DNA of 64,000 nt. It comes from Lysobacter_C viscosus (GTDB lineage Bacteria; Pseudomonadota; Gammaproteobacteria; Xanthomonadales; Xanthomonadaceae). The stretch spans positions 62,001 through 126,000 of the forward strand of contig NZ_JBJMAV010000001.1 of assembly GCF_046600715.1 (NCBI RefSeq), in the 5' to 3' direction. Each line of letters starts with the position of its first letter. Position 1 is the first letter of the stretch. The translations under genes were made by a program, and so were the position numbers. The notes under the pieces were generated by a model, which was not told the origin of the DNA, made no database searches, and saw only the letters and a program-made list of their open reading frames with translations. Below, in pieces: positions 40,583-49,454 of the stretch.

Positions 40583-40928
40583 ACGGATCGTCGGGGCGTG
40601 CGCCTGCTGGACCGCCAGGGGCGGCGGGCGGGCAGGCGCTGCCGGACCGCATTAAACTGTGCGGCCGCCCGTGCGCGGGGACGGAGTGGCCGGTCGTCCT
40701 GATGGTGTCCACCCGGGCAGGCGCCGCCGCCTGCCGGGCCGGGCGGGGAAGGCCGGCCGCGCGATCCCCAGCGCGCGGTCACCCGTCAGTCTGGCGGCAT
40801 GCAGGACGGTTGCCCCTCCGCCCGCCCCGGGGCAGGGGCGTTGCTTCGGGCAGGTCTGGCGACCGTGATCCGGGATGCACCGCTGCTGCGGCCCACGCTG
40901 AAGTGCTACACGATTGCGAGAACACCAG
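40583..40928. other. 346-bp gene-free spacer before accD
   Basis: No convincing gene. It holds a candidate -10 for accD (TAAACT, 40653-40658, then GTGCGGCC) and an 8-bp hairpin (GGCAGGCG, loop CCGC, 40716-40735) without a T-run. If that -10 is used, accD has an untranslated leader of roughly 265 nt. Open frames here continue from flanking genes in the wrong phase and show no coding character. Confidence 0.4.
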
Positions 40929-41822
40929 ATGAGCTGGCTCAAGAAACTCATGCCCTCGGGCATCCGCACCGACTCGGGCGCCGCCAGCAAGCGGCGCAGC
41001 GTCCCCGAAGGCCTGTGGGAGAAGTGCGACCGTTGTGGCGCCGTTCTGTACCGCCCGGAGCTGGAGGAGAACCTGGAGGTCTGCCCGAAGTGCAACTTCC
41101 ACATGGCGATCCGTGCACGGGCGCGGCTCAAGTCGTTGTTCGACGACGGCAGCATGCAGGAGATCGCCGCCGAACTCGGGCCGACCGACGTGCTCAAGTT
41201 CAAGGACCAGAAGAAATACGGAGACCGGATCAAGGCGGCGCAGAAGTCCACCGGCGAGCGCGATGCGCTGATCGCCATGCGTGGCACGCTCAAGCAGCGC
41301 CCGCTGGTGGCGTGCTCGTTCGATTTCGCCTACATGGGCGGCTCGATGGGGTCGGTGGTGGGCGAGCGCTTCGCGCGCGGGGCTGAAACCGCGCTCGAGC
41401 TGGGGTGTCCGATGGTGTGCTTCTCCGCCACCGGCGGCGCACGCATGCAGGAAAGCCTGTTCTCGCTGATGCAGATGGCCAAGACTGCCGCGGCGCTGGG
41501 TCGCCTGCGCGCGGCCGGCCTGCCGTACATCTCGGTGATGACCCATCCGACCACCGGCGGCGTCTCGGCCTCGCTGGCGATGCTGGGTGACATCAACCTG
41601 GCCGAGCCCGAAGCACTGATCGGTTTCGCCGGCCCGCGCGTGATCGAGCAGACCGTGCGCGAGACGTTGCCGGAAGGGTTCCAGCGCAGCGAGTTCCTGG
41701 TCGAGCACGGCGCGATCGACCAGATCTGCGACCGCCGCGAATTGCGCGAGCGCATCGCCCAGCTGCTGGCGCTGATGATGAAGCAGCCGGCGCCGCCTGC
41801 GGACGAAGAGGGGGTCGAATGA
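40929..41822 (+). CDS. accD: Acetyl-CoA carboxylase, carboxyltransferase beta subunit
   Basis: A 297-residue subunit that, with AccA, transfers CO2 from biotin to acetyl-CoA, committing carbon to fatty acids. It has an N-terminal Cys4 zinc ribbon (CDRC then CPKC, about residues 33-55), which in E. coli also binds accA/accD mRNA, then the crotonase-like core FDFAYMGGSMGSVVGER, CFSATGGARMQESL and THPTTGGVSASLAMLGD. It overlaps glmM by 4 bp. No folC follows, unlike E. coli. The long upstream spacer is a possible control region. Confidence 0.96.
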   Translation: MSWLKKLMPSGIRTDSGAASKRRSVPEGLWEKCDRCGAVLYRPELEENLEVCPKCNFHMAIRARARLKSLFDDGSMQEIAAELGPTDVLKFKDQKKYGDRIKAAQKSTGERDALIAMRGTLKQRPLVACSFDFAYMGGSMGSVVGERFARGAETALELGCPMVCFSATGGARMQESLFSLMQMAKTAAALGRLRAAGLPYISVMTHPTTGGVSASLAMLGDINLAEPEALIGFAGPRVIEQTVRETLPEGFQRSEFLVEHGAIDQICDRRELRERIAQLLALMMKQPAPPADEEGVE

Positions 41823-43162
41823 GCCGGCGCTACTTCGGCACCGACGGCATCCGCGGCCGGGTAGGGCAGGGCGCGGTTTCGGCCGACTTCATGCTTCGCC
41901 TGGGCAATGCCTACGGCCATGCGATGGCGCGCAACGAGTGGCGCAAGCCGGTGGTCATCATCGGCAAGGACACGCGCATCTCGAACTACATGTTCGAGGC
42001 CGCGCTGGAGGCCGGGCTGGTCGCAGCCGGCGTCGACGTCCAGCTGATGGGCCCGATGCCCACGCCCGCAGTCGCCCACCTCACGCGCTCGCTGCGCGCC
42101 GATGGCGGCATCGTGATTTCGGCCTCGCACAACCCCCACCATGACAACGGCGTCAAGTTCTTCTCGGCGCAGGGCGAGAAGCTCGACGACGCCACCGAGC
42201 TGGCGATCGAGGCCGCGCTGGACGAGCCATTCCGGACGGTGGATTCGGACCGGCTGGGCAAGGCGCTGCGCACCCGCGATGCAATCGGCCGCTACGTCGA
42301 AGCCTGCAAGAACGCGGTGCCCCGGGGTTTCGACCTCGGCGGGCTGAAGGTATCGATGGACTGCGCCAACGGGGCCACCTACCAGGTGGGGCCGCTGGTC
42401 CTGCGCGAACTGGGTGCGCGGGTCGAGGCCATCGGCGTGGAGCCCGACGGCACCAACATCAATGACGGCGTCGGGTCCACCCATCCGGAAACCCTGGCTG
42501 CCCACGTCCTCCAGACCGGCGCGGACGTCGGCATCGCCTTCGACGGCGACGGTGACCGCGTGCTTTTCATCGATGCCGACGGAGCCGTTTGCGACGGCGA
42601 CGACCTGCTGTACGTGCTGGCCACCGACTGGCTGGCCAGCGGGCGCCTGCGTGGGCCGGTGGTGGGCACGCTGATGACCAACTACGGCCTCGAGCGCGCG
42701 TTCGCCGAGCGTGGCATCGGTTTCATGCGTGCGAAGGTGGGCGACCGCTACGTCCACCAGCAGCTGGTGGCCAACGGTGGCGTCCTGGGGGGCGAGGCGT
42801 CGGGGCACCTGCTGTGCCTGGACAGCGCCAGCACCGGCGACGGCATCATCAGCGCGTTGCAGGTGCTGGAAGTGCTCAAGCGCCGCGGGCTTTCGCTGCG
42901 GCAAGCGCTGGCAGGGCTGGCCCGGGTGCCGCAGAAGACCGTCAACGTTCGTTACGAAGGCAGCGCCAGGCCGGCCGAGGCACCCGGGGTGCAGGCCGCA
43001 CTGGCCGAGGCGCAGCGTGCCGTGCAGGGGCGCGGTCGTGCGTTCCTGCGCCCGTCGGGGACCGAGCCCGTGGTGCGCGTCACGGTGGAGGCCGATGACG
43101 ACACCCTGATGCAGGGCACCCTCGACACCCTGGCCGACGCGGTGCGCACCGCCGCAGCCTGA
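41819..43162 (+). CDS. glmM: Phosphoglucosamine mutase
   Basis: A 447-residue enzyme converting glucosamine-6-phosphate to glucosamine-1-phosphate for UDP-GlcNAc. It begins with RRYFGTDGIRGRVG; the phosphoserine motif is VISASHNPHHDNG (Ser about residue 102); the metal loop is AFDGDGDRVLF (about 240-250); the sugar loop is GEASGHLL; and the phosphate loop RPSGTEPVVRV lies near the C-terminus. It is translationally coupled to accD by ATGA. Confidence 0.97.
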   Translation: MSRRYFGTDGIRGRVGQGAVSADFMLRLGNAYGHAMARNEWRKPVVIIGKDTRISNYMFEAALEAGLVAAGVDVQLMGPMPTPAVAHLTRSLRADGGIVISASHNPHHDNGVKFFSAQGEKLDDATELAIEAALDEPFRTVDSDRLGKALRTRDAIGRYVEACKNAVPRGFDLGGLKVSMDCANGATYQVGPLVLRELGARVEAIGVEPDGTNINDGVGSTHPETLAAHVLQTGADVGIAFDGDGDRVLFIDADGAVCDGDDLLYVLATDWLASGRLRGPVVGTLMTNYGLERAFAERGIGFMRAKVGDRYVHQQLVANGGVLGGEASGHLLCLDSASTGDGIISALQVLEVLKRRGLSLRQALAGLARVPQKTVNVRYEGSARPAEAPGVQAALAEAQRAVQGRGRAFLRPSGTEPVVRVTVEADDDTLMQGTLDTLADAVRTAAA

Positions 43163-43213
43163 GACTCCCTGGTCCACCACTTTGCCGGGTCGACGAACGG
43201 CCCGCTGGATGCC

Positions 43214-44164
43214 ATGAACGCCATTCCCACGCTCGACATCCGCCGATTCACCCAGCCCGCCAGCGCCCCCGACCGGGACGCGTTCGTCGAGGAGCTCGGG
43301 GCTGCCTACCGCGAGTGGGGCTTCGCCGGGATCCGTGGCCACGGCATCGAGGACGGCAGGATCCAGGCGTCGTACGACGTGTTCAAGGCATTCTTCGCGC
43401 TGCCGGAGGCGACCAAGCTGAAATACCACGTGCCCGGCAGCGGCGGCGCCCGCGGCTACACCCCGTTCGGCGTGGAAACCGCCAAGGGCGCCAAGCACCA
43501 CGACCTCAAGGAGTTCTGGCACATCGGCCGGGAGATCCCGCGCGATTCCCGCTACGCCGATGCGATGCCGCCCAACCTGTGGCCCGAGGAAGTCGCGGGC
43601 TTCCGCGAGCACGGTTACGGGCTGTACCAGGCGCTGGACGCACTGGGCTCGCAGGTGCTGTCGGCGCTGGCGCTGCACATGGGGCTGGCGGCCGACTACT
43701 TCGCCGACAAGACCGACTCGGGAAACTCGATCCTGCGTCCGATCCACTACCCGCCCATCACCTCCGACGACATCCCCAACGTGCGCGCCGGCGCCCACGA
43801 GGACATCAACCTGATCACGTTGCTGGTCGGGGCCAGCGCCGAGGGCCTGGAAGTGCGCTCGCGCAAGGGCGAGTGGGTGCCCTTCACCGCCGATGCCGAC
43901 ACCATCGTGGTCAACATCGGCGACATGCTGCAGCGCCTGACCAACCACGTGTACCCCTCCACCACCCACCGCGTGGTCAATCCACCCGGCGGCAAGGCGC
44001 GCCAGCCGCGATACTCCACCCCGTTCTTCCTCCACCCCAACCCGGACTTCGTGATCGACGTGTTGCCATCGACCGTCACCGCGGAGAATCCCAGCCGGTA
44101 TGCCGAGCCGATCACCGCGCAGGGGTACCTGGAAGAACGGCTGCGCGAGATCAAGTTGAGGTAG
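43214..44164 (+). CDS. Isopenicillin-N-synthase-family Fe(II) oxygenase
   Basis: A 316-residue double-stranded beta-helix oxygenase. An N-terminal DIOX_N domain (IPTLDIRRF..., REWGFAGIRGHGI) is followed by the 2OG-FeII domain. Iron ligands are His195 and Asp197 (AHEDINLITLL) and His252 (THRVVNPPGG); the co-substrate motif is Arg266-Tyr-Ser268. Family members oxidise many small molecules; the RxS suggests 2-oxoglutarate use. The substrate is unknown and the housekeeping context gives no clue. In Pseudomonas glmM and tpiA are adjacent, so this gene is an insertion into that pair. Confidence 0.9.
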   Translation: MNAIPTLDIRRFTQPASAPDRDAFVEELGAAYREWGFAGIRGHGIEDGRIQASYDVFKAFFALPEATKLKYHVPGSGGARGYTPFGVETAKGAKHHDLKEFWHIGREIPRDSRYADAMPPNLWPEEVAGFREHGYGLYQALDALGSQVLSALALHMGLAADYFADKTDSGNSILRPIHYPPITSDDIPNVRAGAHEDINLITLLVGASAEGLEVRSRKGEWVPFTADADTIVVNIGDMLQRLTNHVYPSTTHRVVNPPGGKARQPRYSTPFFLHPNPDFVIDVLPSTVTAENPSRYAEPITAQGYLEERLREIKLR

Positions 44165-44230
44165 GCGGCTGCGGTGGTGGGTCGATGAGCGAAGTGCACC
44201 GGATCGCCCTGGCGGCGATGCGGGTCGAGC

Positions 44231-44259
44231 TTGCCCGTCCGGATGCGCGCCGCTAGGCT
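44231..44259 (+). promoter_or_regulatory. Candidate promoter of tpiA
   Basis: TTGCCC (44231-44236), a 17-bp spacer and TAGGCT (44254-44259), followed by TTCGCG; the predicted start is about 20 bp before the ATG. Confidence 0.5.
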
Positions 44260-44286
44260 TTCGCGACCTCTTACGTGGGAGCCCAC

Positions 44287-45036
44287 ATGCGCCGCAGGAT
44301 CGTCGCCGGTAACTGGAAACTGCACGGCACCCGTGCGTTCGCCTTCGAACTGCTCGATGCGGTCGCCACGGTTACCGCCGGGGAGGTGGAGCGCATCATC
44401 CTGCCGCCGCTGCCCTACCTGGGCGAGCTGGTCGAGCACTACGGTGAACGGGGACTGGCGTTCGGTGCCCAGGATGTCAGTGCCAACCGGCAGGGTGCCT
44501 ACACCGGCGAAGTGTCGGCGGCGATGCTGGTGGACGTGGGCGCACGTTACGGACTGGTGGGCCACTCCGAGCGGCGGCAGTACCACGGCGAGACCAGCGA
44601 ACAGGTGGCGGCGAAGTTCTTCGCTGCGCGCGAGGCCGGCCTGACCCCCATCCTCTGCGTGGGCGAGACGCTCAGCCAGCACCAGGACGGGCAGACCGAG
44701 TGGCGGATCCAGAAGCAGCTGGCGCCGGTGCTGGAGCAGGGCGGCGCGGGGGCCCTGGATGGCGCGATCCTTGCCTACGAGCCGGTGTGGGCAATCGGAA
44801 CGGGCAAGACTGCCAGTCCGGAGCAGGCGCAGGCGGTGCATGCATTCATCCGTGGCGAAATCGCGGCGTACGATGCTAGAATTGCGGGCTCGCTGCCCAT
44901 CCTCTACGGGGGCAGCGTGAAGCCCGACAACGCGGCGGCGCTGTTCTCGCAGCCCGACGTCGACGGCGGGCTGGTCGGCGGCGCATCCCTGGATGCGGCC
45001 GGTTTCAACGCCATCGCAACCGCGGCGGCGCCCTGA
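44287..45036 (+). CDS. tpiA: Triosephosphate isomerase
   Basis: A 249-residue TIM barrel interconverting DHAP and glyceraldehyde-3-phosphate. Catalytic residues: Lys11 in GNWKLHG, His in VGHSERRQY (about residue 96), Glu in AYEPVWAIGTGKTAS (about residue 168); the phosphate loop is LYGGSVKPDN with GGASLDA. ATG 44287 has GGGAG at 8 nt; a GTG 12 bp upstream would use a non-standard N-terminus. secG follows after 48 bp, as in Pseudomonas. Confidence 0.96.
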   Translation: MRRRIVAGNWKLHGTRAFAFELLDAVATVTAGEVERIILPPLPYLGELVEHYGERGLAFGAQDVSANRQGAYTGEVSAAMLVDVGARYGLVGHSERRQYHGETSEQVAAKFFAAREAGLTPILCVGETLSQHQDGQTEWRIQKQLAPVLEQGGAGALDGAILAYEPVWAIGTGKTASPEQAQAVHAFIRGEIAAYDARIAGSLPILYGGSVKPDNAAALFSQPDVDGGLVGGASLDAAGFNAIATAAAP

Positions 45037-45084
45037 CGCCACCGGCACGTCCGGCGGCCTCCAACGCTAGGCAGAGTCTTCCCG

Positions 45085-45507
45085 ATGCTGTTGTTCCTCA
45101 ACGTCATCTACGTGCTGGTCGCCATTTCGATGGTCGCCCTGATCCTGATGCAGCGCGGCGCTGGTGCGCAGGCCGGCTCGGGCTTCGGCGGCGGCGCCTC
45201 GGCAACCGTATTCGGTTCGCGCGGCGCGTCCAACTTCCTGTCCAAGGCCACCAAGTGGCTGGCGATCACCTTCTTTGCCATCAGCCTGTTCATGGCATGG
45301 CAGGCGACCAACCGCGCCGCAGGCGTGGATGCGCCGGCCCAGGACCTGGGCCTGATGTCCGAGGTGCCCGCCGTGACGGCTCCCGCCGTCGACGGCCCGG
45401 TCCCCGCGCAGGCGCCGCAGGCCCAGCCCGAGGTGCCCCGGGCGCCAGCGCAGGAAGTGCCCGCCGAGGTGCCGGCAGCGCCGGTCGAGGGTGGCGATAC
45501 GCAGTAG
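45085..45507 (+). CDS. secG: Preprotein translocase subunit SecG
   Basis: A 140-residue inner-membrane protein that assists SecYE. Two TM helices (about 3-21 and 55-73) enclose the conserved QRGAGAQAGSGFGGGASATVFGS loop region (only part quoted motifs count: QRGAGAQAGSG). The C-terminal about 50 residues form an Ala/Pro/Glu/Val tail, longer than in E. coli SecG (110 residues) but common in xanthomonads. A tRNA-Leu gene follows, as in E. coli and Pseudomonas. Confidence 0.93.
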   Translation: MLLFLNVIYVLVAISMVALILMQRGAGAQAGSGFGGGASATVFGSRGASNFLSKATKWLAITFFAISLFMAWQATNRAAGVDAPAQDLGLMSEVPAVTAPAVDGPVPAQAPQAQPEVPRAPAQEVPAEVPAAPVEGGDTQ

Positions 45508-45666
45508 GCGGGTCAGGCGCCACAGCGGCGCCGCGTTACGCGATAATGCGAGTTCTTGGCGCCCGGCACGGATCGCGGGGTGCGGATCAGCAATGATCGG
45601 GGCGAGGTCGGTCGACATGCACGGCCCCGTGGTCAGGACGACCGGCAACACAACTGGATGGCCATT

Positions 45667-45751
45667 GCCCAGGTGGCGGAATTGGTAGACGCACTACCTT
45701 GAGGTGGTAGCGGCTTAGGTCGTGGGGGTTCGAGTCCCCCCTTGGGCACCA
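45667..45751 (+). tRNA. tRNA-Leu (anticodon GAG)
   Basis: An 85-nt class II tRNA including the encoded CCA (45749-45751). The acceptor stem GCCCAGG pairs with CTTGGGC (one G-U). The anticodon stem CTACC/GGTAG encloses loop TTGAGGT with GAG at 45701-45703, reading CUU/CUC. It has a 13-nt long variable arm and T arm GGGGG TTCGAGT CCCCC. It corresponds to leuU of E. coli, which also follows secG. A GATAAT box lies about 120 bp upstream at 45542-45547. A short hairpin (45747-45762) starts within the CCA end. Confidence 0.97.
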
Positions 45752-45926
45752 CTCCAGTGGTGATGCATGAAACAGGCGGTGCGGCTCCCCGGAGGCCGTC
45801 CGTGCGTCGTGAAGGCGGGTGTCGCGGGTTCGCGTCCACTGCGCTTCCCTCGCGTTCACCGGCGCCCGGCGCCGAGCCAAGGCCGCGGCAACGCAGCCGT
45901 CGCCAAAGACAAGCCGAGAGAGCACC

Positions 45927-46273
45927 GTGCTGGCCGAATACCTGCCGACCCTGTTGTTCCTGATCGTCGCCGGCGGTATTGGCGTGGCCCTGCTGATCGT
46001 GGGCAACGTGCTGGGCCCCAAGAGCCCGAACGCCGAGAAGCTCTCCGCCTACGAGTGCGGCTTCGAGGCCTTCGAGGACGCGCGCATGCAGTTCGACGTG
46101 CGCTATTACCTGATTGCCATCCAGTTCATCATCTTCGACCTGGAAATCATCTTCATCGTGCCCTGGGCCACCGTATTCCGCGACCTGGGCGTGCTCGGCC
46201 TGATCGAAATGGGCATCTTTGCCAGCATGCTCCTGCTGGGCTTCATCTACGTCTGGAAGAAGGGAGCGCTGGA

Positions 46274-46283
<10 letters not shown>
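45927..46283 (+). CDS. nuoA: NADH-quinone oxidoreductase subunit A
   Basis: A 118-residue membrane subunit of complex I with three TM helices. It has the conserved NAEKLSAYECGFEAFEDARMQFDVRYY region (key residues: the Cys and the acidic EAFEDAR) between TM1 and TM2, and FIIFDLEIIFIVPWA in TM2. GTG 45927 is the right start (VLAEYLPTLLFL); the frame is open to 45819. It overlaps nuoB by 10 bp. It is first in the 14-gene operon; no clear promoter is visible in the 175 bp after the tRNA. Confidence 0.94.
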
Positions 46284-46846
<563 letters not shown>

Positions 46847-46847
46847 C

Positions 46848-47585
46848 ATGGGCCCGACGATGCAGGCATTCGTCGAGCGGTTGCGCGCGCGCTTCGCCGC
46901 CGAAGGGCAGGGCGGGGCGCTGTGGGTGGCCGAGCCTCGTGGCGAGGTCACCCTTGACGTCGATGCCGCCGGCTGGCTGGCGGCTGCCCAGGCGCTGCGC
47001 GACGAGTTCGGCTTCGACCAGCTGGTGGACGTCAGCGGTGTCGACTACCTGACCTATGGCAGCGACGAGTGGGACACGGAAGTGTCTTCGGAAGGCTTCT
47101 CGCGCGGCGTGGAAGGCAAGGGCGCCGGGCGATTCGCCTGGGGCGAGCTGCCCAACGGCGCGGCTGCCGTCCCGGCACGCCGCTTTGCCGCGGTCGCCCA
47201 CCTGCTTTCGGTCCAGCACAACCTGCGCGTGCGCCTGCGCACGTTCGCACCCGACGACGACCTGCCTGTCGTGGCCTCGCTCACCTCCGTGTGGCCGGGG
47301 TCGAACTGGTTCGAGCGCGAGGCCTTCGACCTGTTCGGCATCGTGTTCGAGGGTCATCCGGACCTGCGCCGCATCCTCACCGACTACGGCTTCGTCGGCC
47401 ATCCGTTCCGCAAGGACTTCCCGTTGATCGGCAACGTCGAGGTGCGCTACGACGCCGAGAAGAAGCGGGTGGTGTACGAGCCGGTTTCGATCGAACCTCG
47501 CGTGGGCGTGCCGCGGGTGATCCGCGACGATTCCCGCTACCTGACCGCCGCCGACGAAGCGGCCGCCCGCGAGGTGAAGCCATGA
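46848..47585 (+). CDS. nuoC: NADH-quinone oxidoreductase subunit C
   Basis: A 245-residue 30-kDa subunit of the complex I peripheral arm, separate from NuoD (in E. coli the two are fused). The family signature is seen in WPGSNWFEREAFDLFGI, followed by GHPDLRRILTDYGFVGHPFRKDFPL. An insertion at about residues 75-105 (SDEWDTEVSSEGFSRG and on) is typical of xanthomonad NuoC. Its stop overlaps the nuoD ATG by 4 bp. Confidence 0.95.
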   Translation: MGPTMQAFVERLRARFAAEGQGGALWVAEPRGEVTLDVDAAGWLAAAQALRDEFGFDQLVDVSGVDYLTYGSDEWDTEVSSEGFSRGVEGKGAGRFAWGELPNGAAAVPARRFAAVAHLLSVQHNLRVRLRTFAPDDDLPVVASLTSVWPGSNWFEREAFDLFGIVFEGHPDLRRILTDYGFVGHPFRKDFPLIGNVEVRYDAEKKRVVYEPVSIEPRVGVPRVIRDDSRYLTAADEAAAREVKP

Positions 47586-48913
47586 GCACCACCGCCAGCG
47601 ACGTGCAGCAGCGCGCGCCGCACGCCAGCGTGCAGGCCGGCAACCAGTCTGGCCTGAACACCGCCGAGATCCGCAACTACACGCTCAACTTCGGCCCGCA
47701 GCACCCGGCCGCGCACGGCGTGCTGCGCTTGATCCTGGAGATGGACGGCGAGGTCGTGCAGCGTGCCGACCCGCACATCGGCCTGTTGCACCGCGGCACC
47801 GAGAAGCTGGTCGAGTCGAAGCCGTTCAACCAGTCGATCGGCTACATGGACCGGCTCGATTACGTATCGATGATGTGCAACGAGCACGCCTACGTGCGTG
47901 CGATCGAGACCCTGATGGGGATCGAGGCGCCCGAGCGCGCGCAGTACATCCGCACGATGTTCGACGAGATCACCCGCATCCTCAACCACCTGATGTGGGT
48001 GGGCTCCAACGCGCTCGACCTGGGTGCGATGGCGGTGTTCCTGTACGCGTTCCGCGAGCGCGAGGAGCTGATGGACTGCTACGAGGCAGTGTCGGGCGCG
48101 CGCATGCACGCGACCTACTACCGTCCCGGCGGCGTCTACCGCGACCTCCCGGACCGCATGCCGCGCTACAAGGAGTCCCCCTGGCGCAAGGGTGCATCGC
48201 TGAAGCGCTTTAACGAGTGGCGCGAAGGTTCGTTGCTGGACTACCTGGATGCCTTCTGCGACGACTTCCCCAAGCGCGTGGACGAGTACGAGACGCTGCT
48301 GACGGACAACCGCATCTGGAAGCAGCGAACCGTCGGCGTGGGCGTGATTCCGCCCGAGAAGGCGTTGGCGTGGGGAATGACCGGCCCGATGATCCGTGGC
48401 TCGGGCATCGCCTGGGACCTGCGCAAGAAGCAGCCCTACGCCAGGTACGACGCGGTGGACTTCGACATCCCGGTCGGCGTCAACGGCGACTGCTACGACC
48501 GCTACCTCGTCCGTATCGCCGAGATGCGCGAGTCCACCCGCATCGTCAAGCAGTGCGTGGCGTGGCTGAAGGCCAACCCGGGCCCGGTAATCGTGGACAA
48601 CTTCAAGGTCGCGCCTCCCTCCCGTGAAGGGATGAAGGACGACATGGAAGCGCTCATCCACCACTTCAAGCTGTTCTCGGAAGGCTACTGCGTGCCTGCC
48701 GGCGAAACCTATGCCGCGGTCGAGGCGCCCAAGGGCGAGTTCGGCTGCTACCTGGTGTCGGACGGCGCCAACAAGCCGTTCCGCTGCAAGCTGCGCGCGC
48801 CCGGCTTCGCCCACCTGTCGTCGATGGACGAGGTCGTGAAAGGCCACATGCTGGCCGACGTGGTGGCGATGATCGGCACCTACGACGTCGTGTTCGGCGA
48901 GATCGACCGCTGA
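47582..48913 (+). CDS. nuoD: NADH-quinone oxidoreductase subunit D
   Basis: A 443-residue 49-kDa subunit that, with NuoB, forms the quinone-binding pocket. It has FGPQHPAAHGVLRL (the quinone-site His), HIGLLHRGTEKL, YMDRLDYVSMMCNEHAY, and the C-terminal DVVAMIGTYDVVFGEIDR. The first 30 or so residues are a variable, Gln/Ala-rich extension. ATGA overlap with nuoC indicates translational coupling. Confidence 0.97.
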   Translation: MSTTASDVQQRAPHASVQAGNQSGLNTAEIRNYTLNFGPQHPAAHGVLRLILEMDGEVVQRADPHIGLLHRGTEKLVESKPFNQSIGYMDRLDYVSMMCNEHAYVRAIETLMGIEAPERAQYIRTMFDEITRILNHLMWVGSNALDLGAMAVFLYAFREREELMDCYEAVSGARMHATYYRPGGVYRDLPDRMPRYKESPWRKGASLKRFNEWREGSLLDYLDAFCDDFPKRVDEYETLLTDNRIWKQRTVGVGVIPPEKALAWGMTGPMIRGSGIAWDLRKKQPYARYDAVDFDIPVGVNGDCYDRYLVRIAEMRESTRIVKQCVAWLKANPGPVIVDNFKVAPPSREGMKDDMEALIHHFKLFSEGYCVPAGETYAAVEAPKGEFGCYLVSDGANKPFRCKLRAPGFAHLSSMDEVVKGHMLADVVAMIGTYDVVFGEIDR

Positions 48914-48926
48914 GGGTTCTGGATTA

Positions 48927-49454
48927 ATGAAGGCGACCGGAAATTTCGAGGCCTGTCAGCACGTCGACCCGCAGGTCGCGTTGAATGACAGGACCCGTGC
49001 GCACATCGACCACTGGCTGGCCAAGTTCCCGCCGGACCGCAAGCGTTCGGCCGTGCTGCAGGGCCTGCACGCGGCGCAGGAGCAGAACGGCGGCTGGCTG
49101 AGCGACGAGCTCATCGCCGCGGTCGCCAAGTACCTGGACCTCCCGCCGGTGTGGGCCTACGAGGTCGCCACGTTCTATTCGATGTTCGAGACCCAACCGG
49201 TCGGCCGCCACAACGTGGCTTTCTGCACCAACATCAGCTGCTGGCTCAATGGCGCCGAGGACCTGGTCGCGCAAGCCGAACAGAAGCTGGGCTGCCGGCT
49301 GGGCGAGTCCACTGCCGACGGCCGCGTGTTCCTGAAGCGTGAGGAGGAGTGCCTGGCCGCGTGCTGTGGCGCCCCGGTGGTGGTCGTCAACGGGCATTAC
49401 CACGAAAACCTCGACGCGGCGAAGGTCGACGAGTTGCTTGAGGGGCTGAAGTAA
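48927..49454 (+). CDS. nuoE: NADH-quinone oxidoreductase subunit E
   Basis: A 175-residue 24-kDa thioredoxin-fold subunit binding the 2Fe-2S cluster N1a. Cys ligands are in CTNISCWLNG and ECLAACCGAPVV. The N-terminal helix region includes LQGLHAAQEQNGGWLSDE and ATFYSMFETQPVG. It shares one base with nuoF (TAATG). Confidence 0.95.
   Translation: MKATGNFEACQHVDPQVALNDRTRAHIDHWLAKFPPDRKRSAVLQGLHAAQEQNGGWLSDELIAAVAKYLDLPPVWAYEVATFYSMFETQPVGRHNVAFCTNISCWLNGAEDLVAQAEQKLGCRLGESTADGRVFLKREEECLAACCGAPVVVVNGHYHENLDAAKVDELLEGLK

Noticed and set aside
41330..44035. A 901-codon minus-strand frame opposite accD, glmM and the oxygenase gene.
   Set aside because: Antisense shadow of strongly conserved genes; absence of stops is explained by high GC at third positions.
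44185..44256. A 23-codon frame between the oxygenase gene and tpiA.
   Set aside because: No SD, and it overlaps the candidate tpiA -35/-10; too short to support.
44877..44882. TAGAAT followed by TGCGGGC inside tpiA as a promoter for secG.
   Set aside because: It lies inside tpiA coding sequence over 200 bp from secG; single occurrence, no -35, cannot be told from chance.
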